Part shown: positions 11,002 to 25,500 of the stretch, piece after piece | Layout: each line of letters starts with the position of its first letter | How positions within the stretch are numbered: position 1 is the first letter of the stretch | Origin: Tribonema minus | Lineage: Eukaryota > Sar > Xanthophyceae > Tribonematales > Tribonemataceae | Length of the DNA: 64,000 bases | Direction: 5' to 3' | Assembly (NCBI GenBank): GCA_017506865.1 | Contig: JAFCMP010000022.1 | Coordinates: 310,001-374,000, forward strand | Notes under the pieces: model-generated | What the model saw: only the letters and a program-made list of their open reading frames with translations | Told to the model about the DNA's origin: nothing | Database searches by the model: none | Position numbers and translations under genes: made by a program

Positions 11002-12370
11002 GGCAACATGCGCAGTGGCGGTGATGCGCGGCCCTCGCATGGGCTGCGCCACGTCGCACGGGATTGATTGTTGTCGTCGCCGCGCGCAGAGGCGCCGTCG
11101 CGCGCACATTGTAAATTGGCTTCTCCGGAGAGAGCCCTGGTGCGGCGGACATCGGCCACAAGCATCGTCCATACAGCCTCAATGCACTCTTGTTAAAGAC
11201 AGAGCACCTCACGCGAGACAGACTCTCTTCTGATTGCATTATTGCTGCCTTTGTCACCTGCGCCTTCCAGAGCTGGTGCAGTGAATTCTCTGCTACTTTC
11301 TTCCGACCAAGCGTTGCCATGTCCTTGTCTGATGTAGAAGTGAAGCCTCAGCATGAGCCGCACATATGGCTTGCTTCATCCAGTCAGCTTGCTTGTGGTG
11401 GGGGCTACATTCTCGCTCACTGCATGTCTGCTCGACTGTTGCAATGCCAAATATGCACACAGGTCTAAATGTGCCAAGACATTAGTCTCATACTGCTGAA
11501 ATGCAGACCAGCCAGGTGCGTCAAGCGTACAACATATTGTGCGCTCATGGTTCACAACCTGGAACACGAAGTGTTCTAGAGATGCGCTCAGCATGGGTGC
11601 CATCAGCAGTATGCATCGCCTTGCTCCAACAGATGTGAAATGAAACGCAGCAGTGTCATGGCATGCGTTGACGTGTTTGCGACAAAGTGTGCGCTTGCAT
11701 ACCACCATATAGCAGCTGCTTCTGCTCCAAATTGATTGTTTGATCCACACTTCTGGCAGTAGAAGCGCCTCGGCTGCATTTGCTGCCTCTCCTGGCGCAC
11801 ACTGTGGAAGCACAAGGTGTGGTACAGACGCGTCGAGCCAGTATGCCAGTGCAGGAAGCCCATTGCCGGCGCATTGCAAGCATGCGCAGTGAGCGTGCCT
11901 GTGAGCTCAACAGCCAGCAGTGTGCGAACTGCGGGACTGCCAACATACTCCTGACATGCCATACGCTATGTGCATCTGCATTGAGCGCCACACGCAGCCA
12001 ATGCAGAACCAAAAGGATAGAGGAAACAGGGCAATGCCCGTGTGTACTGGTATTTACAGATGCGCATCGCAGGCGGGTTTGGCTGTTGTGAGGCCTGCGC
12101 CGTAAGTGCTGCAGACCACTGACATGCTCATGAGCACGGTCCAGAGTGCATGCACTCGAACACAGTTGAGATGCATTATGTGCTTCTGGGGAGCAGGGCT
12201 CCACACATTGCTACCGTGGACAGTCCCTGTGACGCACTAAGCACCAGCAGAAGTGCAGCAAGCAGCGGACGCTGTGCCCACTGTGTTGTCGTACGGATGG
12301 ACGGAGAACCGCGGTAGTCTGGTACGGATGACGCGTAGGGCGTTTCACACATACATAGCATGTTCATTCA
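11002..12370. other. Intergenic region between convergent genes
   Basis: Lies between the 3' ends of centrin and the FAM241-like gene. Open frames in this stretch show no conserved motif and I see no RNA gene or repeat that can be named. Both 3' untranslated regions must lie here. Confidence 0.5.
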
Positions 12371-13319
12371 TCAGTTTCCTGGCCGGCGTGGCCCCGCTGC
12401 TGCAGGCGGCTGTTGCTGCGCCTGCGCGCTCTTCGTCTGCACCACGTAGAGCACCGCTGTAAACGCTAGCGCCTTCCATCCGAAAATCAGCGACACTGCT
12501 GCCACCAACAGCAGGTGGATCACCTCCACATCCCGCGATGGCACGCCGAACACTGCAGGTATCGTGATTGTTTTGCCTTTCACGCCCAGCATGTCTGCAA
12601 GCCGCTGGAGTGGGCTTTCGGCAGCGCCGCCCGCCATGGCGGCGGCACTGGAACGTCACAGCATACCAAGACAAAAATGCGTTGACGACTGTGATGGGAA
12701 TTGACACCGCAAACTATTATGCACCAGATCAAAAGCATTGCGTACTTCTGCACTCCCCGTATGCATTACACAAACAATAGTGCGCGCAAGCTCTCTGAAT
12801 GTATCAAGCTCCATGCTGAGGCCACAAGTGTACATATCACCAAGAGTAGGCACTTGAAGCGCGCACAGTCAATCATGTATTACAGCAGTTGTGCACCTTG
12901 GGGTAGGTCTCGCAGCTCCATCTCCTGCACCAAAGCCACCCCGCGCTGTGGTAGCAGCGCTTTGCGTCCTTTGCCGCAGTCTGGGGTCATTGTCCTGTAC
13001 TATCTCGCCGTTGATGATGCGAACTGTGAACAGAGGATAGCCTGAAGTCAGCGGCTGAAGAACGATCGAGCTGGAAAAATTGATAAGCTGTGACTCTTGA
13101 CAAGATATGCAGATAGATGGTGTAGACTGCCGTGTCAAACTGCACACAGTGTGCTTTTTCCCGCGCAACGACTGCCAAGAAGCTGTGATCACAAACGTTG
13201 CTGCGCGTCAACTGTGATTTCAGGATCCAAGCAAGACAGCTTGGTTTCGCTGGCGTGATGTCCGAGATGCAATCTGGTTGATTCTGGGACTTCAATGAGA
13301 CCGAACAGAACTCACCCAT
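12371..13319 (-). CDS. FAM241-like small membrane protein
   Basis: Three exons: 13319-13316 (just ATGG), 13023-12897 and 12647-12371, giving 135 residues, in phase. The N-terminus reads MVRIINGEIVQDNDPRL, which closely resembles the conserved start of the FAM241 family (animal FAM241B begins with a very similar ILANGEIVQDDDPR stretch). The C-terminal half has an amphipathic segment (SPLQRLADMLGV) and then a hydrophobic hairpin, VIHLLLVAAVSLIFGW plus ALAFTAVLYVVQT, as in that family. The function of the family is poorly known; animal members are endomembrane proteins. The 4-nt first exon followed by GTGAGT was chosen because it restores exactly the family start. Start codons are 229 bp from the divergent polycystin-like gene. 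Confidence 0.75.
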
Positions 13320-13548
13320 GACAAGTGCACACACGCACAACTTCCTGCACCTTCTCGTCAGGCAATCGAGAACTTCACATGTGCACTTGTTTGTGAAAAA
13401 GCCGAAAAAAGCGTTGAGTTGAGTTGAGCAAGTGTCACGGCGCGGACGTCAAACGATGGGCGCAGCGGAGTGGTCTACGGCTGCAGTTTGAGCCGATGCA
13501 AGGGCACGTAAAGCTGCGTGTGCGCGCGTCGCACTTGTCTTTTTTGCG
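13320..13548. promoter_or_regulatory. Shared divergent promoter region, FAM241-like / polycystin-like
   Basis: The 229 bp between two divergent start codons. It includes a short A-rich stretch and the direct repeat GTTGAGTTGAG near 13414. No recognisable TATA box is adjacent to either ATG. Assigned by position only. Confidence 0.5.
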
Positions 13549-16500
13549 ATGAGCTCCGTGCAGGTCCGCCGCCGCCTGCTGCTGCGGTTTGTCTTATGCT
13601 TTGGTGGTGTGACGATAGGGCAGGCAGCGGTGCCAGCCTTTTCCACAGCGTTACAATCCGCACATACTGCTCTAAGCACTGGTGATGGCGCAGTTGCTCG
13701 GCAGGATTCAGTAGATGTTGCATTTCAAGCCATGCACAGTGCATCCGAAGCGGACGCTGGCTTCAGTGAACTCGCCGACGCTTCGGAAGACAGGAGGGAG
13801 CTATTGGCACAGTCCGAGGCTGTTGGCGTCACACACAGCCAAATGGAATCACAGGAGGCCGTTGCGGACGGAAATCGCAGTACCGCTCACACGGCGTCGG
13901 TGAGTGCACCGCTGGGTCTGGCAGCTTGTCATGTCGTGCGCATTGAAGACAATGAGGCATTGCTGCCTGCCTGATGCTGACTATAGTTTCTCATGTTGGC
14001 CGTGTGGAGTCAACTTTACACAAAAAGACTAATGCTACAACAAGTATGCAACTCGCTTTGGGTTACTTCATAGTGTTGGTGATCAGGTATGCGCCCTGCA
14101 AACAGGGCACGAAACTCGTTTGCTTGAGGCTGTTTGCCTGAGGCAATAAACACCAACATCATGTACGCTGATGGCAGGGCACTTGTGTTCAGTGCGTGTG
14201 CTGTATTTAGCGCTGGATTGGGTGGCCGTAATTGACCCTGTGCATGTCGGCACCACTGCGTACGGTGCACCGCAAGTTTGCCGTGGCAAACCTGCAGATA
14301 AGCACCTTAAAAGCAAGAAGTATCATCTATGGGGTCCGTGAAAAGTTTGTATGGTTTGCAACTGCAAATTCACGACCCTGACGAAGTGTGCTTCACTGGG
14401 GTACTGCACTGCATCAGTTACCGTTGGCTTTCAATGCAGTCCGTACACGGCGATTGTTGATCAATTTGCTACATGCGTTATTTGGGCAACGCACATGCTA
14501 ACACCACATGTTGGCAGCTGGTGCATGCCTCTGTTTGGAGCATGTACCAGTCCTGAATGCTGCTGCTGTGTTTTTCTGGAGAGCGGAACGCGTTTAGATC
14601 ACACTCGGACATGCACTCTTCGCTCATTGTTCTTGCTGTTGCAGACAATGTGCCTCATTGCACTTCAGTTTATGTCACATTAACCTGTTGCTGAGGGCAA
14701 ATCCATTGCAACATCCTCCACAAGACAACACAGAGCCTGCAGTACAATCGAACGTGCACGGGCAACGCCATGAGCTTCTGCAACCCCGAAAGCGGTTGCT
14801 CAGCTAGCATGAGACGCCCGTGCCCGACGATGTTCTGCCCCATCCCAGTGACAATGACGCAACCACTTGCCAACTCAATTGTGCGCCATCAGCCCCAACA
14901 AAAAGGCATGCCCCGGCTGCGGCTGTCTCCACAAACAGGCGGACCTACAGGACCGCCCTCCAGAGCCAAGGCTCGGGCAGGCCAAATTTCGCGGAAGTTT
15001 ATCATCAGCACGCAGCGCCGACGACTGGCACTTTGGACGGCGGTTGGTGGATTCACCTTCTACCGTCATTGCCACACTGCTCAATACGGGCAGCAAGTAT
15101 GGACTGGCGGTGGCCGATTTGAACAACGACGGCCTCAGCGACGCGCTGATACTGGACGGCAACATGTGAGTCAGCGCAGCGTGCATGGACCGATTGGCTC
15201 GGCGCGCTGCATGAGTCAGTGAGTGAGCAAGTGAGTAAGTGGGTAATTGATGGTCAGCGCTTGCTCAACGGGTTGTAGGCATGGCGGACAGGCGCAGCGC
15301 GTGTCTTTCCGTTAGCTGTGTCGGCAATCACTCACGTTGTGGAGCTGCTTGCTGTGCATGGTGAGCTGAATGAATGAGCGGGCGAGCGAGTGAAGTTGAC
15401 AGCCTGGTGCGTGCTTCAAACCAGTGTATGTGAGCCCTTAGTTTGAATGCTGAAGCCATGCAGCTCGTCACGCAATGGGCGTACAAGATGACCTGCACTG
15501 TATTTAATCTGTAAGCTTGACATGCATTGTGCTTGCCGTGGGCAGCAATGCATCATTATTCAGAGGTACATGTGCGCAGAGGCAAAGGCCACCAAGGTGT
15601 GCACGATAGCGTGCTCCAACAGTCAAACATGTGCTGTGCGCACGCGCCATGTGCGCAACATGTATCCGGCCTGTGCGTTGTGCTCAAGATGCCCTTCGTT
15701 CAACGTGGTTATCTTGCTTGTGACAGGGTTTACCGCATGATGAACAGCAACGCTGGCAACACGTGGACCAGCACGACGGTTGCCAGCACAGCGCTGCTCA
15801 GCATGCTCGGCGCAACGACCTACAACGCCATAGCAACGGGCAACATGGTGAGTGGGCGGAGCACCTCATGCGCACATGAGCAAGGCAGGCATTGTGTGTA
15901 TTCAGCATCACAGATGGAAACTGAAGAGTGCTCGTCATCGGTGTGGCTCAGCAACCACGTGCTTCACTGAGCGTACCGGGCACAGGTTTCAACGCCGTGA
16001 CCACGGGAGCCCCATTGTCAGCAACTGCTGACCACCTTTTTGGCCTCATCAAATATTCCATGTATACACGCGTCGCGCGCTGGCACGCACGCAGCTGCAA
16101 TGAATGTCTGTTGTGAGCGGGAGTGCACGTAGTGCTCAGCATGAAATAAGCAGCAGCAATACCATTAAATAGCGCTGTCACGGAGACCTGGGCAGACATT
16201 TTACAATACCTGAGCCGAGAGCGGTCTCATGAGCCACCCACTTGGGAACATAGGAATTGCACCAAAGGCAGAATGTGGATCAATAGTGATGCAGCGTAGC
16301 ACTTCACTGCCCATAACAGCATGTCTGCGTAAAATGGTAGTGCGCAGTGCGCTTGAGAGCATAGGCGTGCTGGAGGTGGACCACTGTTGGTCCAGCAAAG
16401 GACCGAAGCCGACACGGGACTTGAAGCTTGTGCATGCGATGCTAAGTTGATGTGATCATTAAGAGTCAACATGCAAAACATGTGTGAAGCGCCACATACT

Positions 16501-19500
16501 TAGTGCCCAGCAGGACTCGAGCTTCAATCATGTGCTGACCTCTGCGCTGTCAATCACATGTTGCGCACGGTGTCGCTGCGTCGCGCAGAACGCCGACGCC
16601 TACATTGAGAAAGTCGTCGCCACGGGGACGGCCATTTACATCTTCAACTACCTGGACGCTCACACCACGGCGTGCAGCGGCTTCACGAACATTGCGCGCA
16701 TCGCGGTGGCGGATATGGATGCCAACGGCCTCGCCGACATTGCGGTCGCGGACGCCGGCCACGGCGTCAAGATCTGCTACCAGACGAGCGCCAACGTGTT
16801 CAGCGTGTGGACAATTGATACAACGATACAGGTGCAAAAAGGTTGCCTTATGGTGTCTGGAAAAATATATGATGGCGCTGTGTTGCAGAAGTCATGGGCC
16901 CTCTGTGCGCTGGCCCCATGAGATTCGTGTATTCGCAGCTCGCGATGGCCTGGTGCGCCTGGTTGATCAGCGCTGCCTCCCATCTTCAACGAGTGCAGAG
17001 TTCGCTTTCGAACCGGATCACAGGTCTCCACAAGTACACAAAAGTAAATGGTCAATGCCACTTGAATGGCCGTGTGATTGACGATGCGTGTGGGATAGGG
17101 TTGAGCTGCCGCTGCATAGACCTGCATGATCTTGCAGCTTTGCTTGATGACGTAGTGGTGCACAGCTGAGTGTCGATCAAGGTGTTGCTGCTGTAAAATA
17201 CATGCACCGTGTCAACATACATGTACCTTGTCTGTGTAACAGGTTGACAACTCACAAGCGGAATATAATTTCTGCAAGGCGGTGATGGTCTACTGCTTCA
17301 TGCGTAGTTTTGCTGGTGTAAGCGCACATCTGCAGTAAGAAGGCTGTTAGGACCAGAACTCAGCTGGACTGCAGCTGCGCAGCTACTACCTCACTTGGCA
17401 ATGCAGGACGCACACATTGCGGGCCAATCATGAGCAGGATGTCACACAACTGCTTATCGTTTTGCTCATGGACGATTCAGCCTACGCTCATCGTGGCGAT
17501 GGACTATTACCTCACCGGGCGCATGGACCTCATCGTCGCGGAGGGCGGCGTCGCCAGTGGCGACGTCAAGACGTACGCCAACAATGGCGGCCAGGGTTTC
17601 TTCTCGCAGCGCACGGTCGCGTCGGCGCAGGCGTACGTCACCGCCGTCGTGGGCGGCAACGTGGGCCTGTACGCGACGCAGCAGGAAGTCCTCACGACGC
17701 GCGACGCGCTGTGCGCGAGCCCGCGCTCGCGCTACTACATCTACAGCGTGTTCCTTGGCATATACTCCTTCGCCATGTACACGCACGATGCCGCGATCAC
17801 ACAGGCGCAGGTGAGCCCCCGCTGCTGTTGCTTCAACAGGTGTTTTAACGTGGCGAGAGGTCAGCTGGGTTCTTGGAAGCAGGTACTTGGGGTAGGACGT
17901 GTGCTCTGCGGACTGCGCGTTTGTTGCGCGAGCCATTTGCAGCATTCTGGCTTGGATTCAAGAGTAGAGCTGGTTGTGTGAATGATGTACAGTAAACAAG
18001 CACGTGTTGCTTTGTAGCTATGATCAGCCATGTCCAGGCAGGCCCACCCGCTCATGAGTCTCACCAGGTTTACAGGAATTCGGGTCTCTTGCACTGTAAC
18101 TTCAAGTTGCTGCGTAGGGTACCAGACAGATGTAGTTTTCTAATGAGCACAGTGTGGAGCATTGATACTATGCTGGATCACATGCCGCTGGTGCATGGTA
18201 TCGTCTCACTCTTAGCACTGACGCTGAGCACTTCCACTTGTTGATGCTCTTGTGATTGATCATGCAGAATGTGTCCAAACTGGTATACAGATTGCTTATC
18301 GTGTATCTTCATGAGATACCACGTCCATTCTCACTGCAAGCTGACCTCACCAAGCTCCTCACCAAGCTCTGAGCGCTGCCGTGTTTGTCGTCATCGCCTT
18401 TCAAGCCCTACACAGTGACTGACGACGCGGAGGCAGACACTCACATGCGCTGGTGCGCTGCATGCAGCCCTGCAGGGCCACACATCAATAGCGCTCTAGA
18501 TCTGTTGAATCGTTTCCATCAATCTCCTCACCTTCCTGCGGTGGTGTTTGTGTCGCCTTCGCAGGACGTCGCCATGGCCGACGCTGATCACGATACCCAG
18601 GACGACATCATCATTTTGAGCTCTGGTGAGAGCGCACTGTACGTGTACCAAGCGACCACCGTGAGCGGCGCGAGGGCGTGGAACAAGTACACAGCCTCCA
18701 CGAGCCTCACCGGCGCGAAGCTCATGGCCCTCGGCGACATAAACAACGACGGATGGCTTGACGTGCTGACGCTCTCGACCGGCGAAGGGAAAGTGCGGTG
18801 GTTCTACAATACTTGGGCGCCCACGCCGCAGCCCACCCCTGTTCCCACAGCCACTCCAACGGCAATGCCCACTGCGGTCCCCACAGGTGAGCATGGGTTT
18901 GCATCTGACTGTGCATTGATGGATTTCACTTGGTGGAGCGCGAAGCCTTCGGGTGTCTTGTATTAATCACCATCCTACAGTGTCATGTATGTATGCGCAG
19001 GAGTATCATAATGTGCCAGTGAGCCTGTCCACGCGCATCTGTCACAACGAGGGTTCGCATCCTTGTGGCGCTGGCTGTAACTTGTGTTGCGTCAGCAAAC
19101 TCCAGCCTGCTTTTGCCAATTGCGCCGCTGCGAAGCATCCTGCTGTGAGATGTTTGTCAGCAGTATGGAGCCCGTATGGATGTGTGAGGGAGGGTGGCGA
19201 GGAGAAGCCAGAGCTGATGGTGCAAATGAGCATTGACAGTGAAGCGTGAGCGGGTTGACGTAGATGGCAGCAACACATCACCTGCCTTCCTGTGCACTGC
19301 CTCTTGGGAGGTACTGAGCGTTTCAGTGCCTCAGAGGGGGTATCATAGGCACCACTGATGGCTGCCGGATGTGTCTAGCCAACACGATAGGCCCTGAATC
19401 TGCTCTGCGATTGCTGTAGCCTCATCATGCAATTTTTTGAGGCAATGCAATGTCAGCAGGTCTGTCATTTATCATGTCAATGTGAACATCGCCATGCTTA

Positions 19501-22500
19501 CATACGGTGGGCTTGGTGGTAATGTCTGCTGCAGCTACGCCAACTGCGACACCCACTGCTAAGCCTACACCGGTACCTACAGGTGAGTGAGTCAGCCGCT
19601 GCGGCAGCAACATCCCTGCTGTCGATATTTGCGCCAGCAGCTGATGTATGCGCATGGCCGTGTCATTGTGGCTCACCTCTCTCATTTGCATGCTGCACAG
19701 CGCGTTCTTATCTGCTGCAGTCTGTAGCATTAGAGGAGTGCTATTTTCTGAACTGTGTCGCTTTGTCGATGCATGGTCTCGCACTGAGCCAAGCCCCAGC
19801 AGGCCACTTGCTGCGTATCACTACTGCAGTCTACATGGCATCGCCCAGTATATGCTACAGTTAGCTGAACCCAGGATATCTACAGTTAGCTGAATTGCCA
19901 CTGTCATGCAAGCTCTTAATTGCATACAGATGAGCAACGAATGCTCTGAACCATACAACACAGCATCTTGATGCACCGTGCAACTGCTTGTACTCGTCGG
20001 TTCAACATGCATCAGGCATCTATGTGTAATGACATGTTTTGCGCAATGTAGCTTATGCTGTGCTGGTGCCGGCAAGCACGTGCCAGCGCTGCCAGAATCA
20101 GTTTGCTGCTCTAAAGCAACTCCATGGACTTGCCCATGGCAGTAGAAAGTGCTGCGGGTTTAATGCTGCAGAACAAGTACAGGGCGCCATGTGTGCAGCC
20201 CACCCAGTGGCACCTGCAGCTCATTGTTATTCTCAGGTTCCACATATTCGGTGCTTGTCTTCAGCTTGCTCACCAAGTAGATTGCTCACTGACAGTCACA
20301 CTATTTGTAGGTGGTACCTTTCAAAGTGACATGGGCATTACAGTGATGAGCACAGCACATACCTAGTACAGACATCATTCCGTATTCCTTGTACTTCAAC
20401 ATAAAAATCTGTTGAAATGTTGATACCTTGAAGCAGACTTCACACACAATGAATGCAGCGTAGTGTGAAAAGTGCACTTCTGAGTGTGCTTTATTTCAGA
20501 GCCTGCTGCCCTGGGTAGCTCTCCTTGAACTTTACCTGTACTGCTGGCTTCTGCATTCAGCAAGCCCTAATGGCACTCACACCTGCGATGACAGTCGGCG
20601 TGTGGCAGTCTCAGTTCTTGCAGCACAGCTGATGCCTTGCGTGCACGTGCATGACATTGTGTTCGAAGGGTATTAGAGGCACACAAGGAGATTGCAGCCT
20701 GACATCGCAGCTTTCATTTCTGCGATGCCTGTTCATGCAGCTACACCTACTGCAAACCCGACCTCAACTCCGACAGCGACTCCAACTGCAGTGCCAACTG
20801 CAACTCCCACGGCAACGCCAACGGCTACGCCAACCAGCACGCCTACGGCCGTGCCAACAGGTAGGCAACACACTGTCAGTATACTATCTACAAAGTCAGG
20901 CACTAAGCTTTGTCACGAATCACCCTTATGGGTCGTCTGCTTTGAGGAAGCAATACTCAACAGATCATAGCAGTGGCGCTTTCTCTGCTGCAACGGACCC
21001 GTCTACCGCTGCATCTTGATGGAGCATGTCATAGTACGCTGCAGTCGGCAACTGCATGCCTGCCCCGTTTGTGGTGGGGCGTTGCAGTTTGACAGCGCGA
21101 CCAGACTAAGTCACTCACTGACTCACTGTGGCTGACAGCTGAACACGTAATCATTGCGATGAAGCAATACATTTGCATACTGGCAGGCGTTTAATCTGTG
21201 GCGGCATGCATGGCCTGCACAGGCGCTAAGCCTTTACACTTTGGTCTGAATACACTACAACTTGCAAGATTACACTCAACTTGCAGGTAGCCGACGTGCA
21301 GCAAGGTGGCTGACGTGCACGTGCTGTAGATCCCGGGCACATCATACCAGGTCGCCTGTACTTCTGGTTCAACATGCGATTTGTTGAGAAGGGATAATGT
21401 GAAGCATGATATTCGTTTAAAGTATGTACACGTCAAAGTAGTTGCATACTTCAGAAGAACTTACAGCTGAAGTTTGCCTCATTTGATGTACGTGGCACTC
21501 TTTTGCTCCTGCAGTACTACTGTCTCCTGCACTCAAGTAGCCCTGCAGTCGTCTTCTATACCTGCAGTGGCAGCTGCCGCACGGCGGTCTGAGCTCTTGC
21601 AGCAGCTCTGAGACTGGTGTGCACGTGAATGCGATGGAGGCGTTTTTGCATCGAACTTACCGCCGGTTTTTGATATAGTATCAATTGCACAGTGTCACAA
21701 GGACATTGCAGCCCTGACATTCCGAATCGCATGTCTGTGTGACACCTGTTGAGATGCAGCTACACCTACTGCAACCCCGACCTCAACGCCGACAGCGACC
21801 CCAACTGCGGTGCCGACTGCGACTCCCACGGCTACGCCCACCAGCACGCCTACAGCCGTTCCAACGGGTAAGTTTCGTAATCTCAGGCAACAGACTATAC
21901 CAAACATTGAATGCCACATTCACAGGTCAAACTCAACAGAACATAAGATGGACGGCGCGATGGCACTGTCTCCTTTGCAGCAGACCTGTCTGCAGCGGTA
22001 TGTGTGCATTCAGATGCTGCAGTTAACAGCTTCATGTCTGCTTGGGTTTCTAGAAAGCATCACGTGGGCATGTCCTAGATCATTCACGTTCAAGTCTGCT
22101 GCCGGAACAGCGCTCATCACGTGCACACGCCTCTGCAATGCCTCGTCAGTACCATTTGCAGTATCTTCGGCCACTTGCATGCGCATTGTTACAGTCGCTG
22201 TTGGCCAAAAGCGCAAGCAGCAACGCGCTGCAACCAGCCACGCCAGGACTGTACATCTGCATGTCCCTGCGGCGGTCACGGTTGCCGCGGTCTTCTTTGC
22301 AGCGGCTGTCTTGACAGCACGGCGGCCCTTGCTGCAACGCGCCTTGCAGAGCTTGTTCAATTGCGGGGCGCGCCGGATGAATCGCTGTCGAAGCACTGGC
22401 ATCGCTCGATTTGGCGTCGTCAGCTGGGCCCTTGCCGTTCTTATTGCTCCACAAGTTGTGAGCCTTGCTGGCAAGTACAGAAAGCGCTTCGGCGTACACG

Positions 22501-25500
22501 TTGTCAAAAGTTTTGTTCAGCTCAGCGGGGGTTAAGTTTTGGATGAACCGAGACCTGATGTAGTCCTTGCTGTCGTTGTACCCAGACGCACGCGAGCCGC
22601 ATCAACCGCAAGATGAAGCCTTCAGGGTTCTCGCCGTGTGCGCGTGAGGTTTGCAAACGCACAAGCAGCATCGGCTTGAGCCGTAGGGTGGTCGAGAGCT
22701 GCACGGCGCTGCTCATAGTCCATGGATGTCCAGCAGACCTGTCTGCCGCTGCATCTCTATCGTGTGTGCATTCAGACGGTGCAGTTGGCAACTTCACGCC
22801 TGCCTGGGGATCTAGAAAAAGTATCACATGGCCATGTTCTAGATCATCCAGGTTCAAGTCTGCTGCTACAACAGCGCTCATCACATGGACAGATGAGCGC
22901 TTGTCAGTACCTGGTCCATTTGCAGTATGCTCGGCCACTTGCATGCGCATTGTTACGATCGCTGTTGGCGAAAACCGCAAGCAGCAATGCGCTGCAACCA
23001 GCCACGCCAGGACTTTACATGTATCTGCAAGTCCCTGCGGTGGTCACGGTTGCCGCGGTCTTCTTTGCAGCGGCTGTCTTGACAGCGTGGCGGCCCTTGC
23101 TGGACCCTTTGGGGTTCTTGTTCACCTTGCGGGGCGCGCCGGACGAGTCGCCGTCAACGCACTGGCATCAGGTTATGTCAAGTCGGCGTTGTCAGCTGGG
23201 CCCTTGCCATTCTCGTTGCTCCACAAGTTGTGAGCCTTGCTGGCAAGCACAGAAAGCGCTTCGGCGTACATGTTGTCACCAGTGATACTCAGAGCCTTGC
23301 GCTCAGCGGGCGTTAAGCTTTGAATGAAGTGGGGACCGGACCTAGTCCTCGCTGTCATTGTACCCAGACGCGCGGCCGAGCCGCTTAAACTACAACTTGG
23401 AGTCTTGAGGGTTCTCACCCGTGTGCGCGTGTACAGTTTGGAAAGGCACGGGCATCTGCTTGAGCAGCAGAGTGGTCGAGAACTGCACGGCGCTGCTTGT
23501 GGTCCATGGACGTCCAGCCAATGGAACGCCCCATTACTTCTGTCGTCAGCGAAGGGGTTACGTTAGCCTTGTGCGCCGCCTTCGCCAGAGCTGTGGAGTA
23601 AGCGCTCGCACCAATGCCCGACTCCACTAGCGCCGCGTGCAGGCTGTCCAGAGTGACCAGCCACCCTGGACATGGGGTTCACCAGTACGAGGTCTTCAGC
23701 CGTCGAGTAATCGCATGGACTAGTTGGCGAATCACGGCAAGGCCCTCAGCAATGCTGTTAGCACTGCCACCGCCGTTAGAGTCGTCAACGTTAGGGTTCA
23801 ATCGTAAGTGAGGGTGAATAACGCCATGACATCATTGAAGGAATTCTCACCAGTCTGCATGCCTGTGCATCCGCAGAACTAGAGCGCCTCAACGGTGAGA
23901 CCACAGACTGCACTGACCGACTGATACGCCTCGAGACGTTGCAGGCCTATGCCAAATGCACGTCACAGGGCAACACAGGCAAGGACAGAGAGGTGGCCAG
24001 TATCATGTCAGGTTGTACGCCGTTGAGCGCGAACAGGTTGCCAAATGCCAGGGCTGACTTTGAGCTTCGCGCCGAGTAGCCTCGCATGATCTCAGCCGCG
24101 ATAACGAACGCCCACGCACGCGCTCAGCTGCTCAGCGAAATCACCGATGCAGCTGATGTTGATGGTTGCCTGCACACCTTTGCCAAGCACGAGCGCGGCT
24201 CCCCCTTCTTGCGAAGGCGAGCGCGTCCGACAGGGATGGCAGGCACAATGTTCCATCCTTCAAGTTGGCAAACTTCAAGGTGCACAGGCGACGCTCGACA
24301 TCAATCGCATCGGTGGTATCACTGAGCAGCTGGGCGGGGCGGGCCTTTGTGATCGCGGACGAGGCTGCTCAGCACGAAGCTCGAAGTCAGCCCTGGCATT
24401 CAGTTTGGTCACCTGTTCGCGCTCAACGGCATACAGCCGGACTTGGTACTCGGCTATCTCCCTCTCCTTGCCTGCGCTGCCCTGCGACGTGCGTCTGGCA
24501 TGAGCCTGCAACGTCTTGAGGCGTGTCAGGCGTTCAGTACAGTCTGCTGTCTCACCGTTGAGGCGCTCAAGCTCTCCGGTCGCACAGGCGTGCAGACCGG
24601 TGAGAATTTCTTCAGTGGTTGCCATGGCGAAAGAGTCGTCATGGAGATCAAGCGCGGGCGGCGACAGGGGGACCTTGGCGTCCTTGTCGCCGCCCTCTTC
24701 AGCGTCTTTGCTGTGCTCATCGTTGCCGGCTTCCTCGACGTCCGCCCTGTCCAAAGCCTCGGCGAATGTGTCGGGCCCCGGAAGCCGCGGCCTCGTTGCC
24801 GTCGCCGTTCTCGGGGTCCTCCTTCGCGGAGGATGCGGGCTCACAGTCTGGCTGCCCGGGCTCGGGGACAGGGCCCTCTTGGAGGCTCTCCTTCCCTTGC
24901 CCCCTTTCTTGGAGGGGGCCAATGGCATCAAATTGTGTTCCAGAGCAAAACACAACGCAAGAGACCAGCAAGGCACGTTAAACAGATTAGTTGCTATTTA
25001 TAAATGCTTGGCTTATGTAGACCAAGTCTTGACGATGTGAATGTACGTGTCTGACACCCGGAAACCACGTCAAATGGCGCATGACATTGGGGCATAATGA
25101 TTGTTGAAAACGTGATAATTCGTTTTGAACAATTGGGGCATTGTTGAGAAAAAATGCCTCATGTGTGATGCAGCACACACGAAAAGGTAATGGGGTTCAA
25201 GGAACTTCAAGTTACTAAGGATACCAGTGAAGCCGTCCCCTGGAACACAGCTAGAGTCTTGCAAGTACTGTTCTCACTTTGTGATAGTGGTGCCGCCCAC
25301 AGTTCGCACGCGGAACAGTACTACTAGTAGTAGCATCGTAGGATACAGCATTGCGGGTTGCAGCTTCAAGTTCAATCTAAGGCCACACGAGGTCAACAGG
25401 ATGCAGGACCCTGTGGCGCCACGTCAACCAAGAGAGGCCAATTCAACCTCTCAAGACGCACTGCACAGCAGGGCGCTTATGCTTGGCAGTTTAAAATTTA

